Source: an uncultured Lentisphaeria bacterium (GTDB lineage Bacteria; Verrucomicrobiota; Lentisphaeria; Victivallales; Victivallaceae). From it: 64,000 nucleotides of DNA. This document shows positions 36,393-44,686 of this stretch, in pieces. Positions within the stretch are counted from its first letter, which is position 1. Each line of letters opens with the position of its first letter. The notes under the pieces were generated by a model. It did no database searches and was not told where the DNA came from. It was given only the letters and a program-made list of their open reading frames with translations. Location: contig CAIPAT010000270.1 in the NCBI GenBank assembly GCA_903863035.1, positions 21,764-85,763 of the forward strand, given 5' to 3'. A program made the translations under genes and the position numbers.

Positions 36393-39300
36393 ATGCAAGT
36401 GAAACTTAAAGCATGTCTGTTGATTACGATTATTCTGGTCTCAGGCCTTATGAACGGAGCAGAAAACCTGTTCGGCAACAAAGACTTGTCGGCACAGTAT
36501 AACTGGGGAGCTGTTTCCAACATTCCAGCCGGAACCGGTGAGACAAAAATTGAAAGCGAAATTTTAAATTTAACCAGAAAAAAATCCGGCGGCGATTTTA
36601 AATTCTATAAGGCCTTTCCAAAAATGGAGGAAGGCGTTGAATACCGTTTCCTTTGCAAATTAAAAAAATCCGGCGGCGGTTCCGGACAGATGCGAATAAT
36701 CGCGCTGGAAAAAGGGAAATTTGACATTCTCTTTTCGCAAAAGATTGACCAGGCTGATGAGTGGGTGACCATCGATGCGGTGTTTAAAGCTCCCGAAGCG
36801 TCCAAGATGACGCTTGCGCAATTCTTCGCGCCGGATGAGATCGATGGCAGTCTCGCCGTCACGCAAATGACCCTGCTTCCCGCCGCCCAGGCGACAGCGA
36901 CGACGGCGCTTAATCCCGTCGTCATTGAAAAAAAATACAAGCCTGCGGCGGAAGCAGCGGTTCCCGGACTGACGCCGTATATTGAAAAAAACATCTTGAT
37001 GAACGGCGACTTTTCCCTGAAACAGCTTGACCTTGATCTGCCGCGCTTTTGGCAGGCAGGCTATGGCATGGAAACCGCCGAACATTGGCCGCTGTATGCC
37101 GTGAAAGACGGAAGATGTATTTTCAAATCTCCATTCCGCTTTAAGCAAACGCTGGATATTACTCAGGAAATACCAACCGCCTACACGCTCTCCTTTTCAG
37201 CCGCAATTGAGTCAGGAACCCTGCTCTGCGGGGTGGGATATCGCGATCTGGTCAATTCAAGCGACTCCGCAATATCCATGAAATCGTTTCCGGCGAAGAG
37301 TTCCAGGCAGAACTATTCATTTGACTTTGAGTCCAAGCCGGAATTGATGGCGGGGAGTCTGCTCATCTCTTTCTCCGCCAAGGGCGGCACGGTTGATTTG
37401 GGCGAAGTAACTCTAAAGCCAGCGAAACCGAAAGCCTGCGGAAAAGAAAAAGGATTGTTCATCGAGAGTAAACAGAAAATGTATCCCGCGCGTGGAATAT
37501 GCATTCCCGATCTCTATTCCTATTACGACTTGAAGGCCGCGAAATATTTGCGCAAGTACCTGTTCCTGGCATCCGGGAAATATCTGGATATATATCTGGC
37601 GAAAAAAAGCGACGTCAAAGAGAACAGCGGACTCATTTATGTCGGCTGCGAATTTGCCGGAGACAAAGAGCGGTCCGGCATCCGGCCCGGCGGCTTCGCT
37701 ATACACAGCGGGGATGGCATGGTTCGCATCGCGGGTTGCGATAATGACGATGGCGTAATCCAGGGCGCTTTTGCGGCGCTGCGCAAGCTGGGCGTAGCAT
37801 TTTATACGGAAGCGAATTACGAATTGCCTGCGGATGAAACGCTCTGCCTGCCGGAATTCACCGTGGAACGGAACCCTGCCTTCCCCATGCGCTTTGCCGG
37901 CAACGGGGACAGGACTTCATTTAACGCCCTCGGTTATTCAGATCAGTTTTTATGGGCTGACCCGCGCAGGCTAGGCAGATGGCTGTATAATGAACATACC
38001 GCGTCCTTTCTGGTGGATCCGAACATCTATTTCAAAGGACACCCGGAATATTACGCCATGAACGCCAAGGGAGAGCGTAAATATCCCGACCGGGGCGTGG
38101 TGGATATACACCTGTGCATGTCAAATCCGCAGGTACAGGAAATTGCGATCCGCAATATGCTTTGGTGGATGGAGGCCGAACCCTGGGCAAAACTGTTTTT
38201 TGTCGGCAGCGGCGACGGGGACGGCTGGTGCCAGTGCCCGAACTGCCGGGCCTGGGATGTCGGCGGCAGTCATCCGTCGCAGGGTTATTTGAGTGATCGC
38301 AATTTCCGCTTTATCAATATCATCGCCCGGGAAGCGGCAAAAAAATATCCGGACAAAATGATCGCCACGCTGGCATATACCGGTTGTCGCAAGGCTCCAT
38401 TAAAGGAAAAGTTGGAAAAAAATGTCGTGATCTTTTATTGCACATATCCGCCGGTCTGGAACTGCAACAGACACGCTTTCTGCTCCGAAAACCTTCACGG
38501 CTGGGAAGAGTACAATGAATGGATTACCCAATATCCAGGGAAAATTTTTATTTACGATTATCCTATGGGCGGGAAAACCCCGAACGGCGGACTGTATGCG
38601 CTCATTCAGAAGCTCAGGATTTATGCCGCGGGGAATTGCAAAGGCATCTACTACTGCGCCTGGGATTCGTTTAGAAAAGAATTCAACTATGTCATCGGAA
38701 AGATGCTATGGGAACCGAACCTCAACGCGGAAGCCGAGATAGATAAATTCATGAAATACTACTACGGCAAAGACGCTTATCCATATTTCCGCGAGTATTT
38801 CAGTCTTGTCGCCGAAAAAGAAATGGCCAAAAGCCTGCATCGTCCGGAGAAGGAGATCAGGATTGATCCCCAGCAGGGAGCTGTAATGGTGGATCATGAC
38901 TTTTACAAAAAAGGCAAGGCGCTGCTCGATCAAGCCCTGACGGCGGTAGAAAAGAATAAAAGCATGGGCTTTGAAGATATCGAGAAGCAGAAATTGTACT
39001 TGCAAACTGAATACGTGCTTAACTATAACAAGACCGGCGGCCTGAAAGGCGAAGCGCTGGCGGAATTCGCCAGAAATCTCGGCGAAGTGGTGGCTTTGGA
39101 TAAAAAATACAATTTCCCCTATCCGGTCTGGTGGTTGTCAATGCGGGAAATGCTTGCGACGAGGGCGCAGATTGATATCGGCGACGCTAAACCCTGGCAG
39201 GCGTCGCCGGTGATCGCGGAACTCCTCAAGGACCCGGTGGCCATGATCGCCAGGCAGACAGTGAGCTATGAAAAAACGGCGGACGGCTTGAAATTTGATC

Positions 39301-39755
39301 TGTCCATGATGGTTGGCGGCGAGGGATTGAAAAATTATCAGTATGAAAAAATACCGAAAACCGTGCGCCCGTATGCCAGAGTATTGCGCCGGGCAAGTTC
39401 GCCGTTCTCCGGTCTAACCACTACATTCGAGTTGAATAAAAAGCCGGACAAGGATGCAACTATCCGTCTCGAAGGTTTGGATGATGAGAAACCGGGCCGG
39501 GCAGCCTGCGAAGTTCTTCTGAACGGCAAAACTGTTTTCAGCGGCGAAAATACGTTCGCGGAAGATGATTGGAGCGGCATGGAAATTAAAATCCCCGACG
39601 GCATTCTCAAGCAAGGCGAAAACACGATGATAATCCGGAATACCACACAAGACAAAAGTCTGCCGCAGGGAACAACCCAGTTGCAGGAAAAGCCTCAGGA
39701 GGATTATTCCTGGGGGTGGATCATGATATCGGGCGTTAAATTGAAAATCCCATAA
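36393..39755 (+). CDS. Secreted DUF4838 protein with N-terminal binding modules
   Basis: 1120 residues. Signal peptide (MQVKLKACLLITIILVSGLMNG, cleavage near 23). Two beta-rich modules follow (about 24-165 and 190-345, the latter with ENILMNGDFSLKQLDLDLPRFW), then a small beta/alpha domain, and the DUF4838 barrel from about residue 420, with the signature GSGDGDGWCQCPNC at about 604-617 and FIYDYPMGGKT. The C-terminal 150 residues form another beta-sandwich ending near FSGENTFAEDD. It is likely an extracytoplasmic glycosidase-like protein related to alpha-glucuronidases. AAGGAAA lies before the ATG. A related protein without signal peptide is encoded at 16682-18502. Confidence 0.8.
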   Translation: MQVKLKACLLITIILVSGLMNGAENLFGNKDLSAQYNWGAVSNIPAGTGETKIESEILNLTRKKSGGDFKFYKAFPKMEEGVEYRFLCKLKKSGGGSGQMRIIALEKGKFDILFSQKIDQADEWVTIDAVFKAPEASKMTLAQFFAPDEIDGSLAVTQMTLLPAAQATATTALNPVVIEKKYKPAAEAAVPGLTPYIEKNILMNGDFSLKQLDLDLPRFWQAGYGMETAEHWPLYAVKDGRCIFKSPFRFKQTLDITQEIPTAYTLSFSAAIESGTLLCGVGYRDLVNSSDSAISMKSFPAKSSRQNYSFDFESKPELMAGSLLISFSAKGGTVDLGEVTLKPAKPKACGKEKGLFIESKQKMYPARGICIPDLYSYYDLKAAKYLRKYLFLASGKYLDIYLAKKSDVKENSGLIYVGCEFAGDKERSGIRPGGFAIHSGDGMVRIAGCDNDDGVIQGAFAALRKLGVAFYTEANYELPADETLCLPEFTVERNPAFPMRFAGNGDRTSFNALGYSDQFLWADPRRLGRWLYNEHTASFLVDPNIYFKGHPEYYAMNAKGERKYPDRGVVDIHLCMSNPQVQEIAIRNMLWWMEAEPWAKLFFVGSGDGDGWCQCPNCRAWDVGGSHPSQGYLSDRNFRFINIIAREAAKKYPDKMIATLAYTGCRKAPLKEKLEKNVVIFYCTYPPVWNCNRHAFCSENLHGWEEYNEWITQYPGKIFIYDYPMGGKTPNGGLYALIQKLRIYAAGNCKGIYYCAWDSFRKEFNYVIGKMLWEPNLNAEAEIDKFMKYYYGKDAYPYFREYFSLVAEKEMAKSLHRPEKEIRIDPQQGAVMVDHDFYKKGKALLDQALTAVEKNKSMGFEDIEKQKLYLQTEYVLNYNKTGGLKGEALAEFARNLGEVVALDKKYNFPYPVWWLSMREMLATRAQIDIGDAKPWQASPVIAELLKDPVAMIARQTVSYEKTADGLKFDLSMMVGGEGLKNYQYEKIPKTVRPYARVLRRASSPFSGLTTTFELNKKPDKDATIRLEGLDDEKPGRAACEVLLNGKTVFSGENTFAEDDWSGMEIKIPDGILKQGENTMIIRNTTQDKSLPQGTTQLQEKPQEDYSWGWIMISGVKLKIP

Positions 39756-39822
39756 ACACAAGCACCCCACAGATTTTTACGTTAGCGTCAAAAGATAAAA
39801 GCGATAAGGAAAAAAGTTACGC

Positions 39823-42048
39823 ATGAATGAATTTTTGATTAACTTCCCATTGGAACGGACGCATTGCGGAGTACCGCTGGGCAACGGCAATATGGGGACG
39901 CTGGTATGGGGCGGCGATAACCGTCTTTGCCTGACGGTAAATCGGGGGGATCTTTGGGATCATCGTCAAGGCGAATATGTGATGCCGGGACAGACTTATA
40001 AAGACTTGGTAGCGTTGCACGACCCTTATGATGTCGAGCCAGTCAATCAGCGGTTTATCCGGAAAGACTTTCCTATAGATTATGAACGCGACGGCGTCTG
40101 GTGGACTTCCAGTCGTCTTCCGGTCGGACGTTTTGAATTGGAACTGAATCCCGGATTAAAATTGTCCAAGGCGGTTCTGGAATATGCTTCCGGGATGCTG
40201 ACGGTATTTACGGAAAACGGCAGAAGTTTGCGGCTGGTTCACAGCTTCTCCGGCAATCAATTGCTGATCGAAGACGCTGACCGCATTATTGCCCGCGTCA
40301 AATGCCGTCCCGCCTGGGAATGGGCGGGCGAAACTCTCGCGAAAGTCGGCTTTGTTCCGCCTGAAATGCTCGACGGCGAAAGTGGAGACGGATGGTTTCA
40401 AGCCTGCCCGGACGATTTCGGCGTGACGGCGCTCTGCCGCCGCACGGATTACGGCCTGGCGGTTTCTTTGGAACTGGGCTATGCGCCGGTGCTGAATAAA
40501 GCATCGGAAGATTTTCAAACCACCTTTAAAGCCGTCGCCGGCTGGTGGAAAAATTACTGGGAGGATGCGCCGTCAATCCGGATTCCGGACGATTTTCTTA
40601 ACCGGTTTTACAAGTTCGCCATGTATAAATTCGCCTGCGCTACTCATCCCGGCGGCATCGCCTGCTCACTGCAGGGGCCGTGGCTGGAAGAATACCAGAC
40701 TGCGCCGTGGAGTTGCGACTATCATTTTAATGTCAACATCCAGCAGATTTACACGCTGGCGTTCGCCGCTGGCAAGTTTGAGCACTTGATGCCGTTGTTT
40801 GATATGCTGGAATCAGAATCTTTCCAGCGGGTGATGCGCGAAAACGCCCGCAATCTGTTCGGCATTGATGACGGCTTACTGCTTACTCATGCGGTAGATG
40901 ACCGGGGGTATCAATGCGGCGGCGTCAGCGTCGGCAGCGTTCTTGATTTTGCCTGCGGCGGCTGGACCGCTCAGCTTTACTGGCTCTATTACAAATATAC
41001 GCTGGACAAAGAGTTTCTCAAAAAACGCGCTTATCCGTTCATTTACGGCGTCATGCGGGTCTTTGAAGAAACGCTGGAGGAACATGACGGCAGATTGTCT
41101 ATTCCTTTGAGCATTTCCGCCGAATACGGCAGTATTTTTCAGATAGAAAAAGACGGGCGTTCCGTCTGGCAGAATACCGGACGCGATCCGTCCTATCAAC
41201 TGGCCTGCATTCACATGCTGTCGGACATGCTGCTGGAGACCAGTGAAATTCTCGGTTTCAATCCCAAACCGGTCTGGCTGGAGATTAAACAGCGCGTTCC
41301 GGAATATACGCTTATCGGCGAACAGGGTAATGAACATATCGCCGTCTGGGAAGGAAAGGATTTGGACGTCTGCCACCGTCATCATTCGCATCTGGCCTGC
41401 ATCTATCCGTTCGACACCCTGAAGAATATCTCTCCTGAACAGCAGCGCATTATTGATAATTCCATAGACCATTGGATATTGAAAGGCATGGGTGAATGGA
41501 GCGAATGGTGTTATCCATGGGCTGCGATTATTCAGGCGCGGCTCGGATTTAAGGACGCACCGGTTATACTGCTGAACATCTGGAAGGAAATTTTCATCAA
41601 TGAAGGCTTTGCAACAGTTTACCTGCCGAAGTTCCGCGGATTGTCCGCGCACCGGCGGAATGACATGCTCAAACCTAAAGAAACCAGCGAGATTATGCAG
41701 CTTGACGGCACGATGGCCGGAGCTACCGCCATTATTGAAATACTGGTACATGAGAAACAGGGTGTTGTCCATCTGTTTCCGGGAGTTCCCGATAAATGGC
41801 TGGATATTTCATTCAAAAATATCCGGCTGCCTGGAGCTTTCCTGATCAGTGCCGAACGCAAAAACGGCAAGCTGATATCGCTGAGTATTAAGAGCCTGAA
41901 AGGCGGCGCGATGAAGCTAAAAGCCGATGATAGCGAGTCGGCAGTTCAATTGCAATTTTCGTCAGGAGAAGAGAAAGAGCTCTGCCGATGCCAAACGAAC
42001 CACGTTGTTCCGTCGTCGGATCATGTTTTCAGTCGAAGCAGAGTATAA
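39823..42048 (+). CDS. GH95-like glycoside hydrolase
   Basis: 741 residues, no signal peptide. Family landmarks: LGNGNMGTLVWGG at the N-terminus, LNRGDLWDHR-type WDHRQGEY block, CSLQGPWLEEYQTAPWSCDYHFNVNIQQ in the toroid, CHRHHSHLACIYPFDT and MQLDGTMAGATAIIEILVHE near the C-terminus. GH95 enzymes are alpha-L-fucosidases or alpha-L-galactosidases with an alpha/alpha-toroid core. The inverting acid/base pair cannot be numbered safely by eye. AAGGA precedes the ATG. It ends the GH31-led run and is followed by a bidirectional terminator. Confidence 0.8.
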   Translation: MNEFLINFPLERTHCGVPLGNGNMGTLVWGGDNRLCLTVNRGDLWDHRQGEYVMPGQTYKDLVALHDPYDVEPVNQRFIRKDFPIDYERDGVWWTSSRLPVGRFELELNPGLKLSKAVLEYASGMLTVFTENGRSLRLVHSFSGNQLLIEDADRIIARVKCRPAWEWAGETLAKVGFVPPEMLDGESGDGWFQACPDDFGVTALCRRTDYGLAVSLELGYAPVLNKASEDFQTTFKAVAGWWKNYWEDAPSIRIPDDFLNRFYKFAMYKFACATHPGGIACSLQGPWLEEYQTAPWSCDYHFNVNIQQIYTLAFAAGKFEHLMPLFDMLESESFQRVMRENARNLFGIDDGLLLTHAVDDRGYQCGGVSVGSVLDFACGGWTAQLYWLYYKYTLDKEFLKKRAYPFIYGVMRVFEETLEEHDGRLSIPLSISAEYGSIFQIEKDGRSVWQNTGRDPSYQLACIHMLSDMLLETSEILGFNPKPVWLEIKQRVPEYTLIGEQGNEHIAVWEGKDLDVCHRHHSHLACIYPFDTLKNISPEQQRIIDNSIDHWILKGMGEWSEWCYPWAAIIQARLGFKDAPVILLNIWKEIFINEGFATVYLPKFRGLSAHRRNDMLKPKETSEIMQLDGTMAGATAIIEILVHEKQGVVHLFPGVPDKWLDISFKNIRLPGAFLISAERKNGKLISLSIKSLKGGAMKLKADDSESAVQLQFSSGEEKELCRCQTNHVVPSSDHVFSRSRV

Positions 42049-42063
42049 TAAGCGTAAATAAAA

Positions 42064-42087
42064 AATGCGGGAACTAAGTCCCGCATT
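42064..42087. terminator. Bidirectional terminator-like hairpin
   Basis: AATGCGGGA and TCCCGCATT make a perfect 9-bp stem around a six-base loop, between the converging ends of the GH95 gene and the small secreted protein gene. There are A-rich runs on the left flank, giving U-runs for the minus strand. Confidence 0.75.
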
Positions 42088-42115
42088 CGTTAATTCATTT
42101 ATACAAAATCGATAA

Positions 42116-42721
42116 TTACTCTTTGGCCGGTACGAATTCGCCTTTCCTGGCGTTAATGATGATGGTTACCGGCTGGCCTTTTTTGACCTCAATCACCTGG
42201 GAGCAGCGCTGATTATGCCAGGCCTTTACCATGGCTTTGCCGGAAAACGCTTTAATTTCAGTGGTGACATAGAGCTCCCGGGCGCACTCCCAGCCGACTG
42301 GTTTGCCTTCTTTGGCATCTTCAAAGTCGCCGTTCTGCAGCGGACTGCCGCCTTCAACGGTGACCATATCATAGTATACCCAGCGGGCGTCCATATTTTT
42401 CTTCCCAGGCGCATTGGGTGTCCAGTTGCCCAGCAGGTTGACAGAAACCTTGCCATCGCTTTCAGCGACAAAAGTAAAAGTAGATTTAACCCACTGGTCG
42501 TCAACAAACGGCGCGGTTTCGCCGGTCAAGCTGAATTTGCGGTCTTCATCCTTGCCCCAGGTAATATTCTGGAGGGAACCGCCCTGGGGCCCTGAAACAG
42601 CCTTAAGCGCGATACCGTAACCGTTAATATCAATCCTTGCATTAGTCGGCGCCACCGCATCATCGGCTTGCATCAATGATCCGAAAACTAACAACATGGC
42701 GAGTGTGAACAACTTTTTCAT
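42116..42721 (-). CDS. Small secreted protein, tandem paralogue A
   Basis: 201 residues. Signal peptide MKKLFTLAMLLVFGSLMQA, then ARIDINGYG, WGKDEDRKFSLTGETA, WVYYDMVTVEGG, NGDFEDAKEGKPVGWE, KAMVKAWHNQRCSQVIEVKKG and the ending EFVPAKE. The next gene upstream (42795-43397) is a near twin; a more distant copy is at 4797-5456. I choose the ATG at 42721, preceded by AAGGAG. The predicted fold is a beta-sandwich like carbohydrate-binding modules; I do not recognise a named family. It is not next to a hydrolase that it could obviously serve, apart from the converging GH95. Confidence 0.75.
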   Translation of the reverse strand: MKKLFTLAMLLVFGSLMQADDAVAPTNARIDINGYGIALKAVSGPQGGSLQNITWGKDEDRKFSLTGETAPFVDDQWVKSTFTFVAESDGKVSVNLLGNWTPNAPGKKNMDARWVYYDMVTVEGGSPLQNGDFEDAKEGKPVGWECARELYVTTEIKAFSGKAMVKAWHNQRCSQVIEVKKGQPVTIIINARKGEFVPAKE

Positions 42722-42794
42722 AGTACCCTTCTCCTTTGAATAGTTAATATTGCAGTGGATAATACGGGAAGAAATTCCCGAAATAAATATAAAA

Positions 42795-43397
42795 TTACTC
42801 TTTGGCTGGTTCGAAGTCGCCCATCTTAACATTGACGGTAATGGTAACCTTCTGGTCTTTCCTGACGTCAATCGTTTGGGTGCATTGCTGGTTGTGCCAG
42901 GCTTTGACCATGGCGTTGCCGGAGAATGCTTTCATTTCAGTTGTAACATAGACATTCGGAACGCAGTTCCAGCCGGCCGGTTTGCCTTCTTTGGCATCTT
43001 CAAAGTCGCCGTTCTGCAGCGGGCTGCCGCCTTCGACGGTAACCATATCATAGTATACCCAGTTGACGTCAATGTTCTTTTTGTCATTGGCCTTGAACCA
43101 GTTGCCCTTCAGGCAGATGGTAACTTTGCCGTCGTTTTCCGGAACAAATGTGAATGTGGCTTTGATCCATTGGTCAGCAGGCAGCAGCGCGGTCTCGCCG
43201 ATCAGGCTGAATTTACGATCATCTTCCTTGCCCCATGAAATATTCCGAAGATAGCCGCCTTCAGGACCGGAAACAGGCTTGAGTACGATTCCCTGCCCGT
43301 AAATGTCAACCCTTGCCTTGGTTTGCGCTACCGCATCAGCCGCAAAGGCGGATGCTCCCAGAACGAACGACATGGCGAGAGTGAATAACTTTTTCAT
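42795..43397 (-). CDS. Small secreted protein, tandem paralogue B
   Basis: 200 residues. Signal peptide MKKLFTLAMSFVLGASAFA, then the same landmarks as paralogue A: ARVDIYGQG, WGKEDDRKFSLIGETA, WVYYDMVTVEGG, NGDFEDAKEGKPAGWN, KAMVKAWHNQQCTQ-like NAMVKAWHNQ and the ending DFEPAKE. Long exact stretches shared with paralogue A point to a recent tandem duplication, while the signal peptide tails have diverged. Start at 43397 with GGAG nine bases upstream. Two mature proteins of nearly equal size suggest dosage or specialised binding. Function is inference. Confidence 0.75.
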   Translation of the reverse strand: MKKLFTLAMSFVLGASAFAADAVAQTKARVDIYGQGIVLKPVSGPEGGYLRNISWGKEDDRKFSLIGETALLPADQWIKATFTFVPENDGKVTICLKGNWFKANDKKNIDVNWVYYDMVTVEGGSPLQNGDFEDAKEGKPAGWNCVPNVYVTTEMKAFSGNAMVKAWHNQQCTQTIDVRKDQKVTITVNVKMGDFEPAKE

Positions 43398-43587
43398 AAC
43401 CATTTTCTCCTTCGGTTTGTTAATATTACTACGGACGATAGAGTAAAATATGCCGCAAATTCATTCTTTCAAGCTTACAAGGAATAACATTAAATGCTTT
43501 TTCGAAAATATTAAATTTTTTTACAATATTCTTTGAATTTATAAATTAACAGAATAATGTATTTATAAACAAAGGAAAATAAGAATA

Positions 43588-44040
43588 ATGAACGAAATAG
43601 ATATCAGAATACTGAATATACTTCGAGACAATGCAAAAATTTCCAATGCCGACATTGCCAGAATAATGAATATGGCGCCATCAGCAGTGCTGGAACGCGT
43701 CAGAAAGCTGGAGAACAATGGTTATATCAGTGGTTATGAAACACGATTAGACTATAAAAAATTCGGGCTTAAACTTACCGCGTTTATTGAGCTTCTCACG
43801 TCCGAAAGCATCGGGGCCACCGAAATCGGCTATAAGCTGGCAAAACTGCCTTTTATCCAGGAGATTTACAGTGTCAGCGGCGACTATTGCTACCTGATCA
43901 AGGTGAGAGTGGCGGACAGTGACGCGCTGGCGGAACTTCTAAGTGAAATGGGCAAAATCAAAGGCATCAAGAGTTCGAAGACGACATTGGTGCTTAAAGC
44001 CGTCAAAGAGTCATCCTCAATTGAGCTGAAGGATCTCTGA
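43588..44040 (+). CDS. Lrp/AsnC-family transcriptional regulator
   Basis: 150 residues. N-terminal helix-turn-helix (ILRDNAKISNADIARIMNMAPSAVLERVRKLENNGYI) and C-terminal RAM/ACT-like ligand domain (PFIQEIYSVSGDYCYLIKVRVADSDALAELL), with all key glycine and aspartate positions. Lrp/AsnC proteins respond to amino acids. AAGGA stands about twelve bases before the ATG. It is followed by repeats and then by the racemase-arginase fusion and an EamA exporter, so control of these amino-acid genes is plausible. Confidence 0.9.
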   Translation: MNEIDIRILNILRDNAKISNADIARIMNMAPSAVLERVRKLENNGYISGYETRLDYKKFGLKLTAFIELLTSESIGATEIGYKLAKLPFIQEIYSVSGDYCYLIKVRVADSDALAELLSEMGKIKGIKSSKTTLVLKAVKESSSIELKDL

Positions 44041-44060
44041 ATACAGAACAGAAGTCAGGA

Positions 44061-44269
44061 GTGACTGGTGACTGGTGACTGGTGAATGGTGACTGGTGAA
44101 TGGTGAATGGTGAATGGTGACTGGTGACTGGTGACTGGTGACTGGTGACTGGTGAATGGTGACTGGTGAATGGTGACTGGTGACTGGTGAATGGTGAATG
44201 GTGAATGGTGAATGGTGAATGGTGAATGGTGAATGGTGAATGGTGAATGGTGAATGGTGACTGGTGAAT
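44061..44269 (+). repeat. Heptamer tandem array, 30 units, two variants
   Basis: Units GTGACTG and GTGAATG repeat without a break; the last unit is cut by one base. In order (C for GTGACTG, A for GTGAATG) the pattern is CCCACAAACCCCCACACC, then ten A, then C, then A. Heptanucleotide arrays of this kind are described as short tandemly repeated repetitive sequences in cyanobacteria and occur in other genomes. Expansion by replication slippage is expected. Confidence 0.95.
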
Positions 44270-44312
44270 ACTTTAGCACTTTTGCATTTTAGAACTTTAT
44301 AACTTTAGAACT
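44270..44312 (+). repeat. Degenerate octamer array
   Basis: Five imperfect units of about ACTTTAGA follow the heptamer array without a gap (ACTTTAGC, ACTTTTGC, ATTTTAGA, ACTTTATA, ACTTTAGA). Two unrelated slippage-prone arrays abutting is unusual. Confidence 0.7.
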
Positions 44313-44392
44313 GGTTTTGCTGGAGGGTTGTGCTCCGTCACAACCGGGATTTGCTGTACCAGCAGTTTTTTTAAATAAGAGACGAAAGGAAA

Positions 44393-44430
44393 ATTTTGTC
44401 CACTAATTACACGAATGAACACGAATGAAT
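44393..44430 (+). repeat. Left copy of inverted CACGAATNA-type repeat
   Basis: TTTTGTCCACTAATTACACGAATG matches the reverse complement of the segment at 44611-44650 in several blocks (TTTTGTCCAC, AATTAGCAC, ACGAATG). Such repeats with CACGAAT words are widespread in bacterial genomes. The two copies flank the palindromic element at 44451-44610. Confidence 0.6.
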
Positions 44431-44450
44431 ATTTTGCTTCTGTTTTATTA

Positions 44451-44610
44451 GGAGCTGTCAAGAAATAAACTTGACAAGTCTCGCGAAATATCCCGAAGAG
44501 ATTTTGGGAATTGCCTGGAAGGCGCATACCTGAAGGTATGTAACGAACCGGCAAACACAAAGGCATTCGGGAGAAGCGCGAAGATGTAAAGGTTATTTCT
44601 TTACGGCTCC
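44451..44610. mobile_element. Palindromic MITE-like element, 160 bp
   Basis: Terminal inverted repeats: the left end GGAGCTGTCAAGAAATAAAC pairs with the right end in 19 of 22 positions (right end AAAGGTTATTTCTTTACGGCTCC). TTA flanks both ends as a possible target duplication. Inside, TCCCGAA/TTCGGGA, TTGCC/GGCAA and a GCATACC-TGAA-GGTATG apex pair as well, so the whole element folds into one long hairpin. No ORF, so a transposase must act in trans if it is mobile. Confidence 0.75.
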
Positions 44611-44650
44611 TTAGTGCTAATTAGTGCCATTCGTGGACAAAAAGATTTTA
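44611..44650 (-). repeat. Right copy of inverted CACGAATNA-type repeat
   Basis: Reverse complement of the left copy at 44393-44430: TTAGTGCTAATTAGTGCCATTCGTGG then ACAAAAA. The MITE-like element lies between the copies, so either it inserted into a larger inverted element or all three moved together. Confidence 0.6.
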
Positions 44651-44686
44651 GCAGTAATTGAAAGCAGAGAATAAAGGCCGGAAAAT

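Larger units (their letters stand above)
44041..44686. other. Repeat-filled intergenic region
   Basis: No gene. It contains a 30-unit heptamer array (44061-44269), an octamer array (44270-44312), inverted CACGAATNA-type repeats (44393-44430 and 44611-44650) and a palindromic MITE-like element (44451-44610). Peptide frames across the arrays are artefacts of the repeat. Confidence 0.8.

Noticed and set aside
44061..44269. Possible CRISPR array
   Set aside because: The repeat is 7 bp and continuous, with no spacers and no cas genes nearby.
44055..44279. Minus-strand ORF in the heptamer array giving a seven-residue peptide repeat
   Set aside because: A 7-base period in frame makes a 7-residue repeat automatically; there is no start signal or gene context.
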